A DNA stretch of 64,000 nucleotides from Kriegella sp963975415 (GCF_963975415.1 NZ_CAXBGN010000005.1:310001-374000), one strand, 5' to 3'. Positions 51,768-61,700 are shown, numbered from the stretch's first letter. The notes: generated by a model not told the origin, from the letters alone. Made by a program: numbers and translations.

Positions 51768-52928
51768 TCAAAACTTTAAACATACGGGCATGGAAAGCGA
51801 TGTTTGTTGCCCCGTATAACTGGGTATTCCGGTTTTAGTATCGATTTTGAATACCGTTATGTTATTTGATTTTTGGTTGGCCACTAGCATGTATTCTCCA
51901 TTAGGAGATAAGGCGAAGTTACGGGGCCAGTCACCTTCAACCGAGACGGTATCTATTAAGTCGAGTTTACCTTCATCGGAAACGGAAAAAACGGCAATAC
52001 TATTATGTCCACGATTAGAGCCATAAAGAAATTTACCATCCGCGCTTAGATGTATATCGGCGCAGAAACTGGGTTCGGTAAAATTTTCGGGGAGGGTGCT
52101 CTTTTTGTCAATACGTGTAAACGTGCCGGTTTCATGGTTTGGGGAGACCGATACCACGCTATTGGAGTGCTCGTTGATAATAAATGCTAAATCTTTTGAA
52201 GGATGAAAGGCCATATGACGAGGACCATCTCCAGGATCCATTTGTAATGCGGTTTTTTCATTCCCGAATTCACCTTTAGCGTTAATAGGGTACGAGAGCA
52301 CTTTATCGATTCCTAAATCTACCACATATACATATTTGTCATTGGCGTCAAAAGCGGCATAATGTGCATGAGCCGATTTTTGTGCGGGTAATACGGGGCC
52401 GCTGCCTTTGTGATTTCTGACTTGTGCTTCACCAAGGAAATGACCTTCTTCATTTATTTGTAAGAGAGAAAATGTGCCTGATCCGTAATTGGCAATGGCC
52501 ACAGAGGTCTGGGCTTTGTTAAGGGTAATGTGGCAAGGTCCACTACCTCCCGTAAGTTTTTCAGATACGGGAGTAAGCTTTGTGCGGTCTTCATTCCAAT
52601 TGAACGAAATGGCTTTGCCTTCTTTTACCTCATTGACAGCAAAGACTCTTTTTTTATCTTGACTTTGATATAGAAAAGTCGGGTTTTCGGTTTCGACGAG
52701 CAGCTGTGGCTTAGACAAAGTTCCCGTGTTCTCATCAAAATACGCTTTGTAAATTCCTTGGCTTTCTTCTTTAGTGTATGTTCCTATCAATACTTCAAGA
52801 CCCATTGGTTTTTCTGTTTTTATCTCGGTTGTTTCCGTTTTAGCTTCTTTTTTTTCTTTACAGCCCACAATGGCAAAAAGAAAAATTGACAGAATAGAAA
52901 TATGTTTAAAAGTAGTGCGGTAAGTCAT
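51768..52928 (-). CDS. Lactonase-family lipoprotein (YbhE/Pgl-type beta-propeller)
   Basis: A 386-residue seven-bladed propeller of the 6-phosphogluconolactonase (YbhE) type. A lipoprotein signal ends LFAIVGC (Cys23), then a charged linker with many K/E/T precedes EVLIGTYTKEESQGIYKAYF. Blade phrases include GDGPRHMAFHPSKDLAFIIN and DWPRNFALSPNGEYMLVANQ. The lipid anchor places it outside the cytoplasm, so the substrate is probably an aldonolactone formed by periplasmic sugar oxidation and not a phosphorylated lactone. It lies 5 bases after the sialidase gene, same operon. Confidence 0.9.
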   Translation of the reverse strand: MTYRTTFKHISILSIFLFAIVGCKEKKEAKTETTEIKTEKPMGLEVLIGTYTKEESQGIYKAYFDENTGTLSKPQLLVETENPTFLYQSQDKKRVFAVNEVKEGKAISFNWNEDRTKLTPVSEKLTGGSGPCHITLNKAQTSVAIANYGSGTFSLLQINEEGHFLGEAQVRNHKGSGPVLPAQKSAHAHYAAFDANDKYVYVVDLGIDKVLSYPINAKGEFGNEKTALQMDPGDGPRHMAFHPSKDLAFIINEHSNSVVSVSPNHETGTFTRIDKKSTLPENFTEPSFCADIHLSADGKFLYGSNRGHNSIAVFSVSDEGKLDLIDTVSVEGDWPRNFALSPNGEYMLVANQKSNNITVFKIDTKTGIPSYTGQQTSLSMPVCLKF

Positions 52929-52933
52929 AGTAA

Positions 52934-54106
52934 TTATAGATTAAGTGGTATTCTTTTGAACCGTATTTTTTTATAGTCGTCAGTTTCATAAATAACGCCC
53001 AAAGTTTTTTTATCGAGACGTACCATATCGGAATATGCCGAAAATCCGTTATGAACTTTAAAAAGTGTGTGCCAGGTTTTTGAGGCATCAGTACTGACCA
53101 TAATGATAAGATTTTCTCTTTTGTTCGGTGTAGAAGGCGTAGAAAACAAAAGTTTAGTTCCACTTTTTAAATCCCAACGTAAAAGAGCAGATTGTACTAT
53201 AGGACTGGGAAATTTATCAGATTCAATGATGGGTTCTGAGAAGGTCAGGCCGCCATCGAGACTATAGACTTCGCCACGGTTTTTTTCCTTTGAGCCACCA
53301 TTTTGATCTCTGGTATTGACATAAATCCGTCCATCGTCGAGTTCAGCAATGGTCGTTTCATTTGAAAGCACACTATCTGAAAGGTTTTCATCTACGGCAC
53401 CGATTTTCCAATGCTCCCCGGAATCATCTGAATAAATTAGGGCCATACAATAAGACTTGCTTCCTTTTTCGATACTAATGGCTATGGGTACGACCAGTCG
53501 TCCTCTGTGGCTGCCGTGTTTGAGTTCAATTCCATGTACAGGGCCCAAGGCGTGCCAGCGCCAGCTTTTTCGCTTTACATCTCGTGTGATATCTCTTGGG
53601 GCCTTCCAAGACTTCCCATCATCTGTAGAGGAGGTCAATAATGCTTTTCGCTCTTGCGCCAGTCCGTAATTTTTATTCAAAAGATCATGCTCGCTTAATG
53701 AAGTCGTATTGAATAATACGACAATCTTATTTTTGTTTTTCACATAAACCGGTACGGGGTTTTGAACAGCCATGGTGTCTAAATTATACAAAATATTTAA
53801 CGGTTCCCACGATTTTCCATCGTCATATGACCTTCGAAAGACCACGTCGATGTCTCCAAAATCGCTAGTGGAATTTTTTCTTCCCTCGGCAAATACGACA
53901 AGCACTTTTTTTGTTTTTATTACTGTAGGAATTCGAAATGCATGATATCCGTTGAGCCCTGAATAAAATGGAATGGAAACAGTAGTGGTATCGGAAGATA
54001 GGTCGAGAAAGTTCGAGCCTTTAACATGTTGTGCATGGCATATTGAAAAAGGAAAAACAAGGGCGGTGGTCAGATAAAGTATGCTCCAATATTGTCTATA
54101 GCTCAT
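52934..54106 (-). CDS. Exo-sialidase-like glycosidase (GH33/BNR repeats)
   Basis: A secreted sialidase-family protein, 390 aa. The signal peptide ends near CHAQ (residue 26). The FRIP motif with the first catalytic Arg is at residues 57-60 (Arg58). Asp-box repeats are numerous: SYDDGKSWEP, STDDGKSWKAP, YSDDSGEHWKIG, SLDGGLTFSEP and STDASKTWHTL. A further Arg is in VNTRDQNGG, and a candidate nucleophile Tyr is in FSAYSDMVRL. Substrate could be sialic acid or a related nonulosonic or hexuronic acid. It is followed 5 bases later by the lactonase gene. Confidence 0.9.
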   Translation of the reverse strand: MSYRQYWSILYLTTALVFPFSICHAQHVKGSNFLDLSSDTTTVSIPFYSGLNGYHAFRIPTVIKTKKVLVVFAEGRKNSTSDFGDIDVVFRRSYDDGKSWEPLNILYNLDTMAVQNPVPVYVKNKNKIVVLFNTTSLSEHDLLNKNYGLAQERKALLTSSTDDGKSWKAPRDITRDVKRKSWRWHALGPVHGIELKHGSHRGRLVVPIAISIEKGSKSYCMALIYSDDSGEHWKIGAVDENLSDSVLSNETTIAELDDGRIYVNTRDQNGGSKEKNRGEVYSLDGGLTFSEPIIESDKFPSPIVQSALLRWDLKSGTKLLFSTPSTPNKRENLIIMVSTDASKTWHTLFKVHNGFSAYSDMVRLDKKTLGVIYETDDYKKIRFKRIPLNL

Positions 54107-54167
54107 GAATGGGGCTTCAAAACGGTTATGCCGAATTCGATTTATTTCCTTAAATATAGTATATTTT

Positions 54168-55238
54168 CTATTTTAAAATTTTTTTGGCGTTACTGCTATA
54201 TATCTTTTTCAGCGTCAGGTCGTTGAGGTCTAGCCCATTTAGTGGCCAATGGTAAGAGAAGTGCTCCCTAACATAGAAATGTTCGTCGGCAGATTCTAGA
54301 ATTCTAAAAGTAGTTTCATAAACGGATGGATCCAGACCCATATCTGTACCGTACACCAATCTATCCTGGTATTTTTCAAAAAAGGCCTTGGTGCGTCGGG
54401 GTACTGGAGCAAATTCGGCATAGCGGGCGGCTATGTCGGCGTATAAATTACCATACAAATCTAGAAGTCTTCCTAAGATGTCGAGATTGTGACTACTGTT
54501 TGCAAGATGACAAGCGATAAAAGTGGTCTTTGGGTTGTTCTTGACTGCATTTTCGAGCGTTTCGATCAATTCTTTGTGGGATAATAGGTCTTTTTGCGAA
54601 GTGTCTATTCTCCATTTGGCGGCATTCATGAGTCCGTCGTTATGTTTATCAATCGGCAAATACATCCAATATGGGTCTGCAACGTGAATGCTTATGGGCA
54701 TCCCAAGTTCTCCACAGCGTTTGAGCAGGGGTTGTATGCGTTGGTCATCGATGTGCATTCCGTAGCCAGGTGATGGCTGGGAATAAAAAAGCCCTTTGCC
54801 TTTATCACCAAGTTCACCCACACCTTTTGCACCCGTCCGAAAACAGCGTTCAAGCTCTTTTATAGCCTTTTTCGACCAACCTTTTTCAGTGTGGCCCGAG
54901 TAATCAAAGCCACACCATAATTCAAATTGGTCTCCGTATTTCGAATAGATTTTGTAGATACTATCAAAACTCTTGCCGGTAGCATAGGTAAGAATGATGC
55001 TTTTTTCAACTCCGAATTTTTGCATATTTCGAACCCATTCATCGAGTTCTTCATTCGTCTTGGCATACGGATGTGCATGAAAGTCGACCACAGCATATTT
55101 TGCCTTTTCTATTTTGGTCTTGGCAACATTGTAAATCGATACGGGCTCAAAATCCTTTAATAACAAGTCGTCCTGTGATTGAACCAGAAACACTGACATG
55201 AAAAAAAACGAAAATAATATTGAAACAATGTTTCGCAT
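54168..55238 (-). CDS. Secreted amidohydrolase-family protein
   Basis: Amidohydrolase_2-type TIM-barrel hydrolase, 356 aa, with a signal peptide (MRNIVSILFSFFFMSVFLVQS). Metal motif residues are seen as VVDFHAHPY, ISIHVADPYW, TFIACHLANSSHN and the final Asp in LVYGTDMGLDPS. This branch often hydrolyses or decarboxylates small cyclic carboxylates and lactones. A gap of 61 bases separates it from the sialidase gene downstream; it may be the first gene of that operon. Substrate not known. Confidence 0.88.
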   Translation of the reverse strand: MRNIVSILFSFFFMSVFLVQSQDDLLLKDFEPVSIYNVAKTKIEKAKYAVVDFHAHPYAKTNEELDEWVRNMQKFGVEKSIILTYATGKSFDSIYKIYSKYGDQFELWCGFDYSGHTEKGWSKKAIKELERCFRTGAKGVGELGDKGKGLFYSQPSPGYGMHIDDQRIQPLLKRCGELGMPISIHVADPYWMYLPIDKHNDGLMNAAKWRIDTSQKDLLSHKELIETLENAVKNNPKTTFIACHLANSSHNLDILGRLLDLYGNLYADIAARYAEFAPVPRRTKAFFEKYQDRLVYGTDMGLDPSVYETTFRILESADEHFYVREHFSYHWPLNGLDLNDLTLKKIYSSNAKKILK

Positions 55239-55310
55239 TCAAATTTATATTGAATAGCTGCACCGTGCAAGGCCTTCGACCTAAAGATAGTAAGAAATGT
55301 AGATTTAAAA

Positions 55311-56258
55311 TCAATCTTCAGGATTGAAAAGTGTGACGTGGTATTCGTAGTCATGTGTTTGTTCATTTAGCACCACGTTTTTTAAAGTGACTACATAAGA
55401 AAAGTCACTGCTTGCATTGGTGTCAATACCTTTAGGAACCCATACGATGGTCGGATCGGCATATGCCAAACTCAGTTCCTCCAAACTCAAATCGATTATC
55501 TTCCCATTTTCGTCAATCATCGAGACCGTGGTTTGACTAAAATCAGCTTTGGGAATAGAAAATGACCATCTAGGGAAAACGACTTCTCCTGGCACATAGC
55601 CAGCCGGAGGCCAGGCAATGAATTCCGGTATATTTGAGGGTTCTTCCCCCGAGTTACCTACGACCCAAATAGCATTGGAGCTGTCAGTGTTGCCAATGCC
55701 CATTGCCGCTAACCTTGGATACAAAAGCCATCTTCTATGCCCCACGGGGCCGTTATTATCACCGGGTTCGCTGATATATGAGTCAATAGCTTCGGCGTTT
55801 TTAGCCATGGTAAGGTTTGATTTTCCTGCGGCTTCACGACCCTCTTCGGTATAACAAGACCAACTTTCAGGTGGAAAGTGGTCTAATTTATTGTTCGATT
55901 TCATCATCAGGGCTGCCTTTTGGGCCTTTGCACTCTGATTGACGTTTTCGGTAATCGTATTTTCTAAACCTGCCGCCTTTCGGTAATACTGTAATCTTAA
56001 AAATATTTTATCCCTTACATCTGAGGGTACCGTACCTGGGTCGCAATTCGAAGCATTGCCATTCCATGGCGTTTCAGAACCGGTTGTTTTCGACGCCTCG
56101 TAGTACTCAAGATACAGCTCTTTTGCGGCAAGGCGTGAGACATCGTCAATTTCTATTTCAGGCGGGGTAGTTGATGAGGTGCTATCAGAACTGCATGACG
56201 TAAAGAGGATTAAACTGAGTAACGAAAAACCAAGGTAGAAATATAGGTGGCGTAACAT
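55311..56258 (-). CDS. CAP-domain (SCP/PR1-like) lipoprotein
   Basis: A 315-residue lipoprotein: lipobox ILFTSC (Cys22), then a Ser/Thr linker. The CAP domain (about 75-220) has FLRLQYYRKAAGLENTI, AQKAALMMKSNNKLDH with the conserved His, and NNGPVGHRRWLLYPRL, the signature loop. A beta-rich C-terminal part of about 90 residues follows. CAP proteins of bacteria are extracellular with unsettled roles (sterol or peptide binding, protease-like). Single gene, 72 bases upstream of the amidohydrolase gene. Confidence 0.88.
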   Translation of the reverse strand: MLRHLYFYLGFSLLSLILFTSCSSDSTSSTTPPEIEIDDVSRLAAKELYLEYYEASKTTGSETPWNGNASNCDPGTVPSDVRDKIFLRLQYYRKAAGLENTITENVNQSAKAQKAALMMKSNNKLDHFPPESWSCYTEEGREAAGKSNLTMAKNAEAIDSYISEPGDNNGPVGHRRWLLYPRLAAMGIGNTDSSNAIWVVGNSGEEPSNIPEFIAWPPAGYVPGEVVFPRWSFSIPKADFSQTTVSMIDENGKIIDLSLEELSLAYADPTIVWVPKGIDTNASSDFSYVVTLKNVVLNEQTHDYEYHVTLFNPED

Positions 56259-56498
56259 AAAGATATTGGGGTTTGCTTAGAGTTTAACGGTAAAAGTGTA
56301 GAAAAGGTATAATCTCTCGACAAATGGCAAGTCTATACACCCCAAAGAAGCAAATTGGGGTGGTTTTAGCACCTGTTCTTAAGATTAGCTCGCGATAATG
56401 ACCTGAAGAGATGGGTATATTTGGTGCGTGTCTATTGGCCTTACCTAAATTATGGTATTACGTTAAACGTAAACGGAAATGTATGGAATATTGTTGGA

Positions 56499-58802
56499 TT
56501 AGGAGATTTCCTGTTCCTCTAATCGGGCTGGTTTTACACGGCTATCATGTTCACTGTAATACATTTCGAGCAAATCCATAATCGCGGTCATCAAGTCTTT
56601 AGTTTCCAACAATAATGAAAAATACAAAGTCGTGTTTTTCGGGCTAGATTCTTCGACGCGTGTTCTGACAACCTGTTTTTCTATTTTTTGTGATACAAGG
56701 CTGAATAGCTCGTTGCGCTCGTTTAGGATAATGCCAATCTGTTCAAAGGAACGGTCATCAAAGGCCCTTCTTGTCTTTTCAAGAATTTCTTCCAATTTCA
56801 GATCTATTTCCTTTAGTTCCTTGATTTGGTTGTATTTTAATTTCTTATGGTTGTTGTGCACATGCTTATGACTGACCTTTCCTATATATTCTAGTGATTG
56901 GCTCATGTCTTGCAAAGAACTTAGAATATTGATGTAGAAATTGCTAGCGCCAACACTGCTCTCGTCAAGGTTCTTTATAAAGTAGAAAATATTGTCGCGA
57001 AGGTCTTCTATTTCCGCTGCAAGTTTGGCTCCTTGCTTTTTGTTCTTTTTCAATAGATCAAGATCATGTTTTGCCAAGCCATTAATACTGTTCGTATAAA
57101 GCTTGTTTGTTCTTTTTACCACGTTGGCAATATTGTTGGCACTTTCTTCGATAACTCCTTGAATAGAGCTGCTTTCAGCTCTTTGAAGTCTATCTTCTGC
57201 CTTTATTTCCTTAGCTTTTTTATTATAGGAAATATAATTTCTTGCCAACAGCAATACGGCGGCAAACAGCAGAACGGCAATTGACGCACCTTTCCCAAAG
57301 CTGATAATAGCCAATATGCTTCCGGCGGCAATGAATGCTATAATGGCGGTTCCAAACCACCCGCCGATAACATTAAGAACACCGGCAACTCGGTATACGG
57401 CACTTTCTGCCCCCCATGCCCTGTCTGCCAAAGAGGTGCCCATGGCAACCATAAAAGTTACATAAGTAGTTGATAATGGCAATTTGTAGGAAGTGGCAAT
57501 TGAAATTAAAATACCTGCTACCATTAGATTCACTGCGGCTCGCACCATATCAAAGGCTGGTAGTTCATGCACCCTTTCTTTTGAAAGAGGAATAACAGGT
57601 TTCTCAAATTGCTTTTCAATTCTTTTTTGAAAAGACTCTGGGAATAATGAAGAAGTCATTTGCGAAAGACTGATTGCAAAGCGGACTAAACTTCGTGATA
57701 AAAAATTGGGTTGAAATCGTTCTTCGGTATCGCCTTGGCTAGAAAGGTCTATGGAGGTTTTTACGACCCCCTTGGCTTTACTCGAAAACCACAGTGTCAA
57801 GACCATGATCATTCCTGCAATGAAGAGCATGAGCGTTGGGGTCGGTACTTTTTCGGCCAATATCTCCATGCTAAAATCTGAAGCCGCAACTCCTGAGGCA
57901 ACCCAGGCCTCATACGATTGCCATGCTGCAATGGGTACACCGATAAAGTTTACCAAATCGTTGCCTGCGAAAGCCAAAGCCAGGGCAAATGTGCCCACAC
58001 CGATAATCAGTTTATAAATATTAACCTTCGCAAAGGTCATTAGAATATAGGAAAGCAACGACCAAAACGCAAAGTTGGCGATACTGATAGCCCATACGTT
58101 TTTTTCTAGAAAATCAGCAATTGTCATTCCTCCTATGATACTCAAGTTTTCTCCCGAGAAAGCGGTACCCTTAATACCTTTCATTAAAATAAAGTAGGTT
58201 ATCGCCGCAAGTGCGATACCGCTGAAAAGAGCACTTACCCAACTCGGTTTTTTCTCAAACCTGAAGGAGAGTAATAGTCTTGAGAACCATTGAACTAAAG
58301 CACCAATGGAGAAGGCAATGATAACGGACAATAGAATGCCAAGGATAATTTCGGTTGCTTTCGAGGTGTTGATGTAGTTGATAACTTCATTAAAATTACC
58401 ACCTTCGGCGGCTATTTTGATTAGAGCCATGGCAACGGCTGCACCCAAGAGTTCAAAAACAATGGAAACAGTGGTTGATGTCGGCATTCCTAATGTATTG
58501 AAGAAATCAAGTAGCAAAATGTCGGTAATCATCACCGCCATAAAGATGAACATTATATCTTCAAAATTAAACATGCTTGGATTGAAAATGCCCTTTCGGG
58601 CAACTTCCATCATTCCACTGGAAAAAACTGCTCCCAGGGCAATCCCGATACTGGCAACAATCATAATGGACCTAAACGAAATGGCCTTGGAACCTATCGC
58701 AGAATTTAAAAAGTTTACGGCGTCATTACTAACGCCAACAACTAAATCTGCAATGGCCAATGCAACCAACGCAATAATCATTAATAAATAAATATTATCC
58801 AT
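56499..58802 (-). CDS. PiT-family inorganic phosphate transporter with PhoU-like C-terminal domain
   Basis: Proton- or sodium-coupled low-affinity phosphate permease, 767 aa. The two PiT signature regions are present: ADLVVGVSNDAVNFLNSAIGSKA near the N-terminus and LALAFAGNDLVNFIGVPIAAW in the second half. About twelve helices are predicted. The C-terminal 220 residues (from about 545) are soluble and helical (SSIQGVIEESANNIANVVKR, LDLLKKNKKQGAKLAAEI), a fused PhoU-like domain that would sense or regulate phosphate uptake. It lies 98 bases after the porin gene, likely one phosphate-responsive operon. Confidence 0.93.
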   Translation of the reverse strand: MDNIYLLMIIALVALAIADLVVGVSNDAVNFLNSAIGSKAISFRSIMIVASIGIALGAVFSSGMMEVARKGIFNPSMFNFEDIMFIFMAVMITDILLLDFFNTLGMPTSTTVSIVFELLGAAVAMALIKIAAEGGNFNEVINYINTSKATEIILGILLSVIIAFSIGALVQWFSRLLLSFRFEKKPSWVSALFSGIALAAITYFILMKGIKGTAFSGENLSIIGGMTIADFLEKNVWAISIANFAFWSLLSYILMTFAKVNIYKLIIGVGTFALALAFAGNDLVNFIGVPIAAWQSYEAWVASGVAASDFSMEILAEKVPTPTLMLFIAGMIMVLTLWFSSKAKGVVKTSIDLSSQGDTEERFQPNFLSRSLVRFAISLSQMTSSLFPESFQKRIEKQFEKPVIPLSKERVHELPAFDMVRAAVNLMVAGILISIATSYKLPLSTTYVTFMVAMGTSLADRAWGAESAVYRVAGVLNVIGGWFGTAIIAFIAAGSILAIISFGKGASIAVLLFAAVLLLARNYISYNKKAKEIKAEDRLQRAESSSIQGVIEESANNIANVVKRTNKLYTNSINGLAKHDLDLLKKNKKQGAKLAAEIEDLRDNIFYFIKNLDESSVGASNFYINILSSLQDMSQSLEYIGKVSHKHVHNNHKKLKYNQIKELKEIDLKLEEILEKTRRAFDDRSFEQIGIILNERNELFSLVSQKIEKQVVRTRVEESSPKNTTLYFSLLLETKDLMTAIMDLLEMYYSEHDSRVKPARLEEQEIS

Positions 58803-58900
58803 AATATTCCTTGAAAATCAATTTGCAAATATCCATAGTAGGCTTGTTAGCAATGTTATGTAAAGGTTATATTTTTATTTTGTATACCGGGGTTCTTCTT

Positions 58901-60100
58901 CTAAAAATGTAACTCGACCTGAAGGCGACCCATAAATTGGCCTTGATTATTTTTTATTGAAAGATAGCTTAGGTCGGTCTGTACTTTTAGTTTATGACCG
59001 ACTATGTATTTTGAAAGCCCTAGGGTATATTGGTTTTCAAGGTCTCTTCCCGTAATTATTTTATCAAGATCAATGCAGGTATACCTTCCGGAAATCTCCC
59101 AGTTGTTGGTAAAAAGAAAGCCAGACTGTAGATTCAATCCATTTCCGACCCATACAACATCACCAGTTTCCGTGCCATCAGAATTTTTGGCAATCGGGTC
59201 GTTAGCGCTTCTGTAGGCATACTCGCCCATAAACGAAAACCCCTTGTATTTGAACATGGCATCTATAAAAACCGTATTGATATTGCTCTCATAGAATCCC
59301 GCGTCGTTGACCATATATGTGCCTTGATTGCTTCTGGTTTTTACGGCATTTTGGTTGATGTCATAACTTCCTGCCAGCATTAACTTGGGCTTTTGTTCCT
59401 GTATCAGGTCACTACCGCTGTACTCCCCATTATTTTCGAATTTACCAAAAGGAAAGAGTTCTAGCCTTGCTGTATAATGGTGGCCACCTAGGTTTTCAGA
59501 CGTGACATTTCTCCCTTCGCCATTAGCGATGGATAACTTCTCGCGTACCATGAAAGTATCGCTTAGGTTGAAATGATGCCACAACTGAACGCCCATTTCA
59601 CGGTCTATTGTAAATCGCTGGTTTAATAAAGAGCGGTCTACTTGTTGTAGATTTCCAGAAGAAATAATCCGTTCCATATTGCCCGGTAATTTGGTTTGGC
59701 CAAACCAAACTTCGAAGTTTTTGTAAAAATTCCACATTACCACTGCATCTAAAATGTACCTAGGTGCATTGCTGGTGAATTCTGAACCTCCTGAAAGATC
59801 ACGATTAGAAAGGCCAAGTTCTATTTTGTATGTGAGTTTTGGAGAATAGGCAAAACCATCAAATTTTAATCTAGCCCTTCGTATCAGGGCATTCGATGTT
59901 GAATTTGTAAGTCCACCATTGGGATCTTCGTCCCAAGTGGTGGTAGACAACAATTGCATGCGGGCCCCTATTTTCATACTCCAAGTACTATCTTGCCCCA
60001 TTAAGTTTAAAATTCCGTTACCGAATTTAGGTGCTGGGGTTTCTTGAGAACTGGAAACCAAGCAAGAAAAAAGAAGAAACGAAAAAAAAACGGATTTCAT
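58901..60100 (-). CDS. Phosphate-selective porin (OprP/OprO type)
   Basis: An outer-membrane beta-barrel of the porin O/P family, 399 aa from the ATG at 60100 (MKSVFFSFLLFSCLVSSSQ signal). Family phrases include MKIGARMQLLSTTTWDED, ALIRRARLKFDGFAYSPKLTYKIELGLSN and WFGQTKLPGNMERIISSGNLQ. It ends MGRLQVELHF with a C-terminal Phe. The open frame reaches 60139, but a Pho-box-like repeat starts at 60143, so the signal-peptide ATG at 60100 is preferred (60115 is also possible). First gene of the porin-PiT operon. Confidence 0.9.
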   Translation of the reverse strand: MKSVFFSFLLFSCLVSSSQETPAPKFGNGILNLMGQDSTWSMKIGARMQLLSTTTWDEDPNGGLTNSTSNALIRRARLKFDGFAYSPKLTYKIELGLSNRDLSGGSEFTSNAPRYILDAVVMWNFYKNFEVWFGQTKLPGNMERIISSGNLQQVDRSLLNQRFTIDREMGVQLWHHFNLSDTFMVREKLSIANGEGRNVTSENLGGHHYTARLELFPFGKFENNGEYSGSDLIQEQKPKLMLAGSYDINQNAVKTRSNQGTYMVNDAGFYESNINTVFIDAMFKYKGFSFMGEYAYRSANDPIAKNSDGTETGDVVWVGNGLNLQSGFLFTNNWEISGRYTCIDLDKIITGRDLENQYTLGLSKYIVGHKLKVQTDLSYLSIKNNQGQFMGRLQVELHF

Positions 60101-60142
60101 TTCTATCAAGGTCATCGTTTTGTGAACGTTCATGGGCAATCC

Positions 60143-60172
60143 AATGTTAATTTAACGTTTATAAAATGTTAA
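60143..60172 (-). promoter_or_regulatory. Pho-box-like triple 11-bp direct repeat
   Basis: On the minus strand three 11-base units follow one another: TTAACATTTTA, TAAACGTTAAA, TTAACATTGGA (60172 down to about 60140). The 7+4 layout with AT-rich spacers is that of PhoB boxes, although the word differs from the enterobacterial CTGTCAT. It lies about 43 bases upstream of the porin start at 60100, the normal -35 activator position. Confidence 0.55.
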
Positions 60173-60286
60173 GCCAAAAGTAACAATATCGAACATAATG
60201 AATGGATTTGAAGTATTTTGTTTTTCGCTTTATCGGTTTCTTTTGTGAAATTGGGTAATGATGTATCTTGCGGCAAATGAAATTCG

Positions 60287-61633
60287 ATGATGAACTGGGA
60301 ACAGCTTCTATCGCTCAAACGACATGGCGATACCCACAAACGATTGCGAAAAGAACAAGACGAAACCCGATTGGGGTTTGACGTTGACTATGATCGCATC
60401 ATATTTTCTTCGGCTTTTAGAAGCCTTCAAGATAAGACTCAGGTTATTCCTTTGTCAAAGACCGATTTTGTACATACTCGATTGACCCATAGTCTTGAGG
60501 TTTCTGTTGTAGGGCGCAGTTTAGGGAGGATTGCAGGTAAAAAGATATTAGAAAAGCATCCCTACTTAAAGGAGATGCATGGATATCAATTTAACGATTT
60601 TGGGGCGATTGTGGCTGCCGCCGCACTTGCACATGATATTGGCAACCCGCCTTTTGGTCATAGTGGTGAGAAGGCCATTGGGGAGTATTTTAAGAATGGA
60701 AGCGGACAACAATTCAAATCAAGATTAACTGAAAAGGAGTATCAAGACCTTGTTGATTTTGAAGGAAACGCCAACGGTTTTAAATTAATGGCCGAATCGA
60801 GGGAAGGGGTTTCCGGCGGGTTACGGTTGAGTCATGCCACTTTGGGAGCCTTTATGAAGTATCCGAAGGAATCACTGCCTAAGAAACCGACCGACCATAT
60901 TGCGGATAAGAAATTCGGATTCTTTCAGTCGGAAAAAACATCTTTTCAATCCATTGCAGAAGATTTGGGATTATTGCAGCGGGGATCGGGAGAAGCAATC
61001 GCTTATTGTAGACACCCATTAACCTATTTGGTCGAAGCGGCAGATGATATTTGTTATACGATTATAGATTTTGAAGATGGTATCAATCTCGGTTTGATTT
61101 CGGAAGATTTTGCCCTTGAATATCTTATAAAACTGGTCAAAGATACCATTAACACTAAAAAATATAATGCCCTTGCATACAAAGAAGACCGGTTGAGTTA
61201 TTTACGGGCACTCGCGATCAATACCTTGATTAATGATGCTGTTCGGGTATTCATGGAAAACGAAGATAAAATACTCAACGGTATGTTCGCGGTTTCTTTA
61301 CTTGATAAGAGTATATATACCGCACAAATAGATGATATTATTGCCTTGAGTGTAGACAAGGTCTACCAATCGCAAGAAGTTATAGAAAAGGAGATTGCGG
61401 GCTATAAGGTTATTTCCGATATTTTAGATGTATATACTGAGGCTTTGGTGCGTGAGAAAAATTCCGATGCTTCGAACTACAATAAACTGATGCTTCGAAC
61501 CTTACCTGAATTTTACCGGAGGACTAACGTGTCGCTTTATCAAATTCTTTTGAATACGTGTTGTTACGTGGCCAGTCTTTCCGATGGTGCCGCCATTTTG
61601 TTACATAAAAAAATCAAGGGAATAGAGATTTAA
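60287..61633 (+). CDS. dgt: Deoxyguanosinetriphosphate triphosphohydrolase
   Basis: HD-superfamily dNTPase releasing triphosphate from dGTP or other dNTPs, 448 aa. Metal motif residues are His68 (RLTHSLEV), His116-Asp117 (ALAHDIGNPPFGHSGE) and a distal Asp in VEAADDICYTI. The N-terminus FSSAFRSLQDKTQVIPL is typical. Start at ATG 60287 (an adjacent ATG at 60290 is equivalent). A degenerate -7-like TATCTTGC lies at about 60263. Single gene. Confidence 0.95.
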   Translation: MMNWEQLLSLKRHGDTHKRLRKEQDETRLGFDVDYDRIIFSSAFRSLQDKTQVIPLSKTDFVHTRLTHSLEVSVVGRSLGRIAGKKILEKHPYLKEMHGYQFNDFGAIVAAAALAHDIGNPPFGHSGEKAIGEYFKNGSGQQFKSRLTEKEYQDLVDFEGNANGFKLMAESREGVSGGLRLSHATLGAFMKYPKESLPKKPTDHIADKKFGFFQSEKTSFQSIAEDLGLLQRGSGEAIAYCRHPLTYLVEAADDICYTIIDFEDGINLGLISEDFALEYLIKLVKDTINTKKYNALAYKEDRLSYLRALAINTLINDAVRVFMENEDKILNGMFAVSLLDKSIYTAQIDDIIALSVDKVYQSQEVIEKEIAGYKVISDILDVYTEALVREKNSDASNYNKLMLRTLPEFYRRTNVSLYQILLNTCCYVASLSDGAAILLHKKIKGIEI

Positions 61634-61700
61634 CCATAAGCAACCTTGTGGTCGTCTAACCTATTTTTAAGATTTAAAGTACGCTCTTTATTGTTCGGTT

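Noticed and set aside
58378..58791. Plus-strand frame of 137 codons opposite the PiT gene
   Set aside because: Antisense to conserved transmembrane helices; no independent support.
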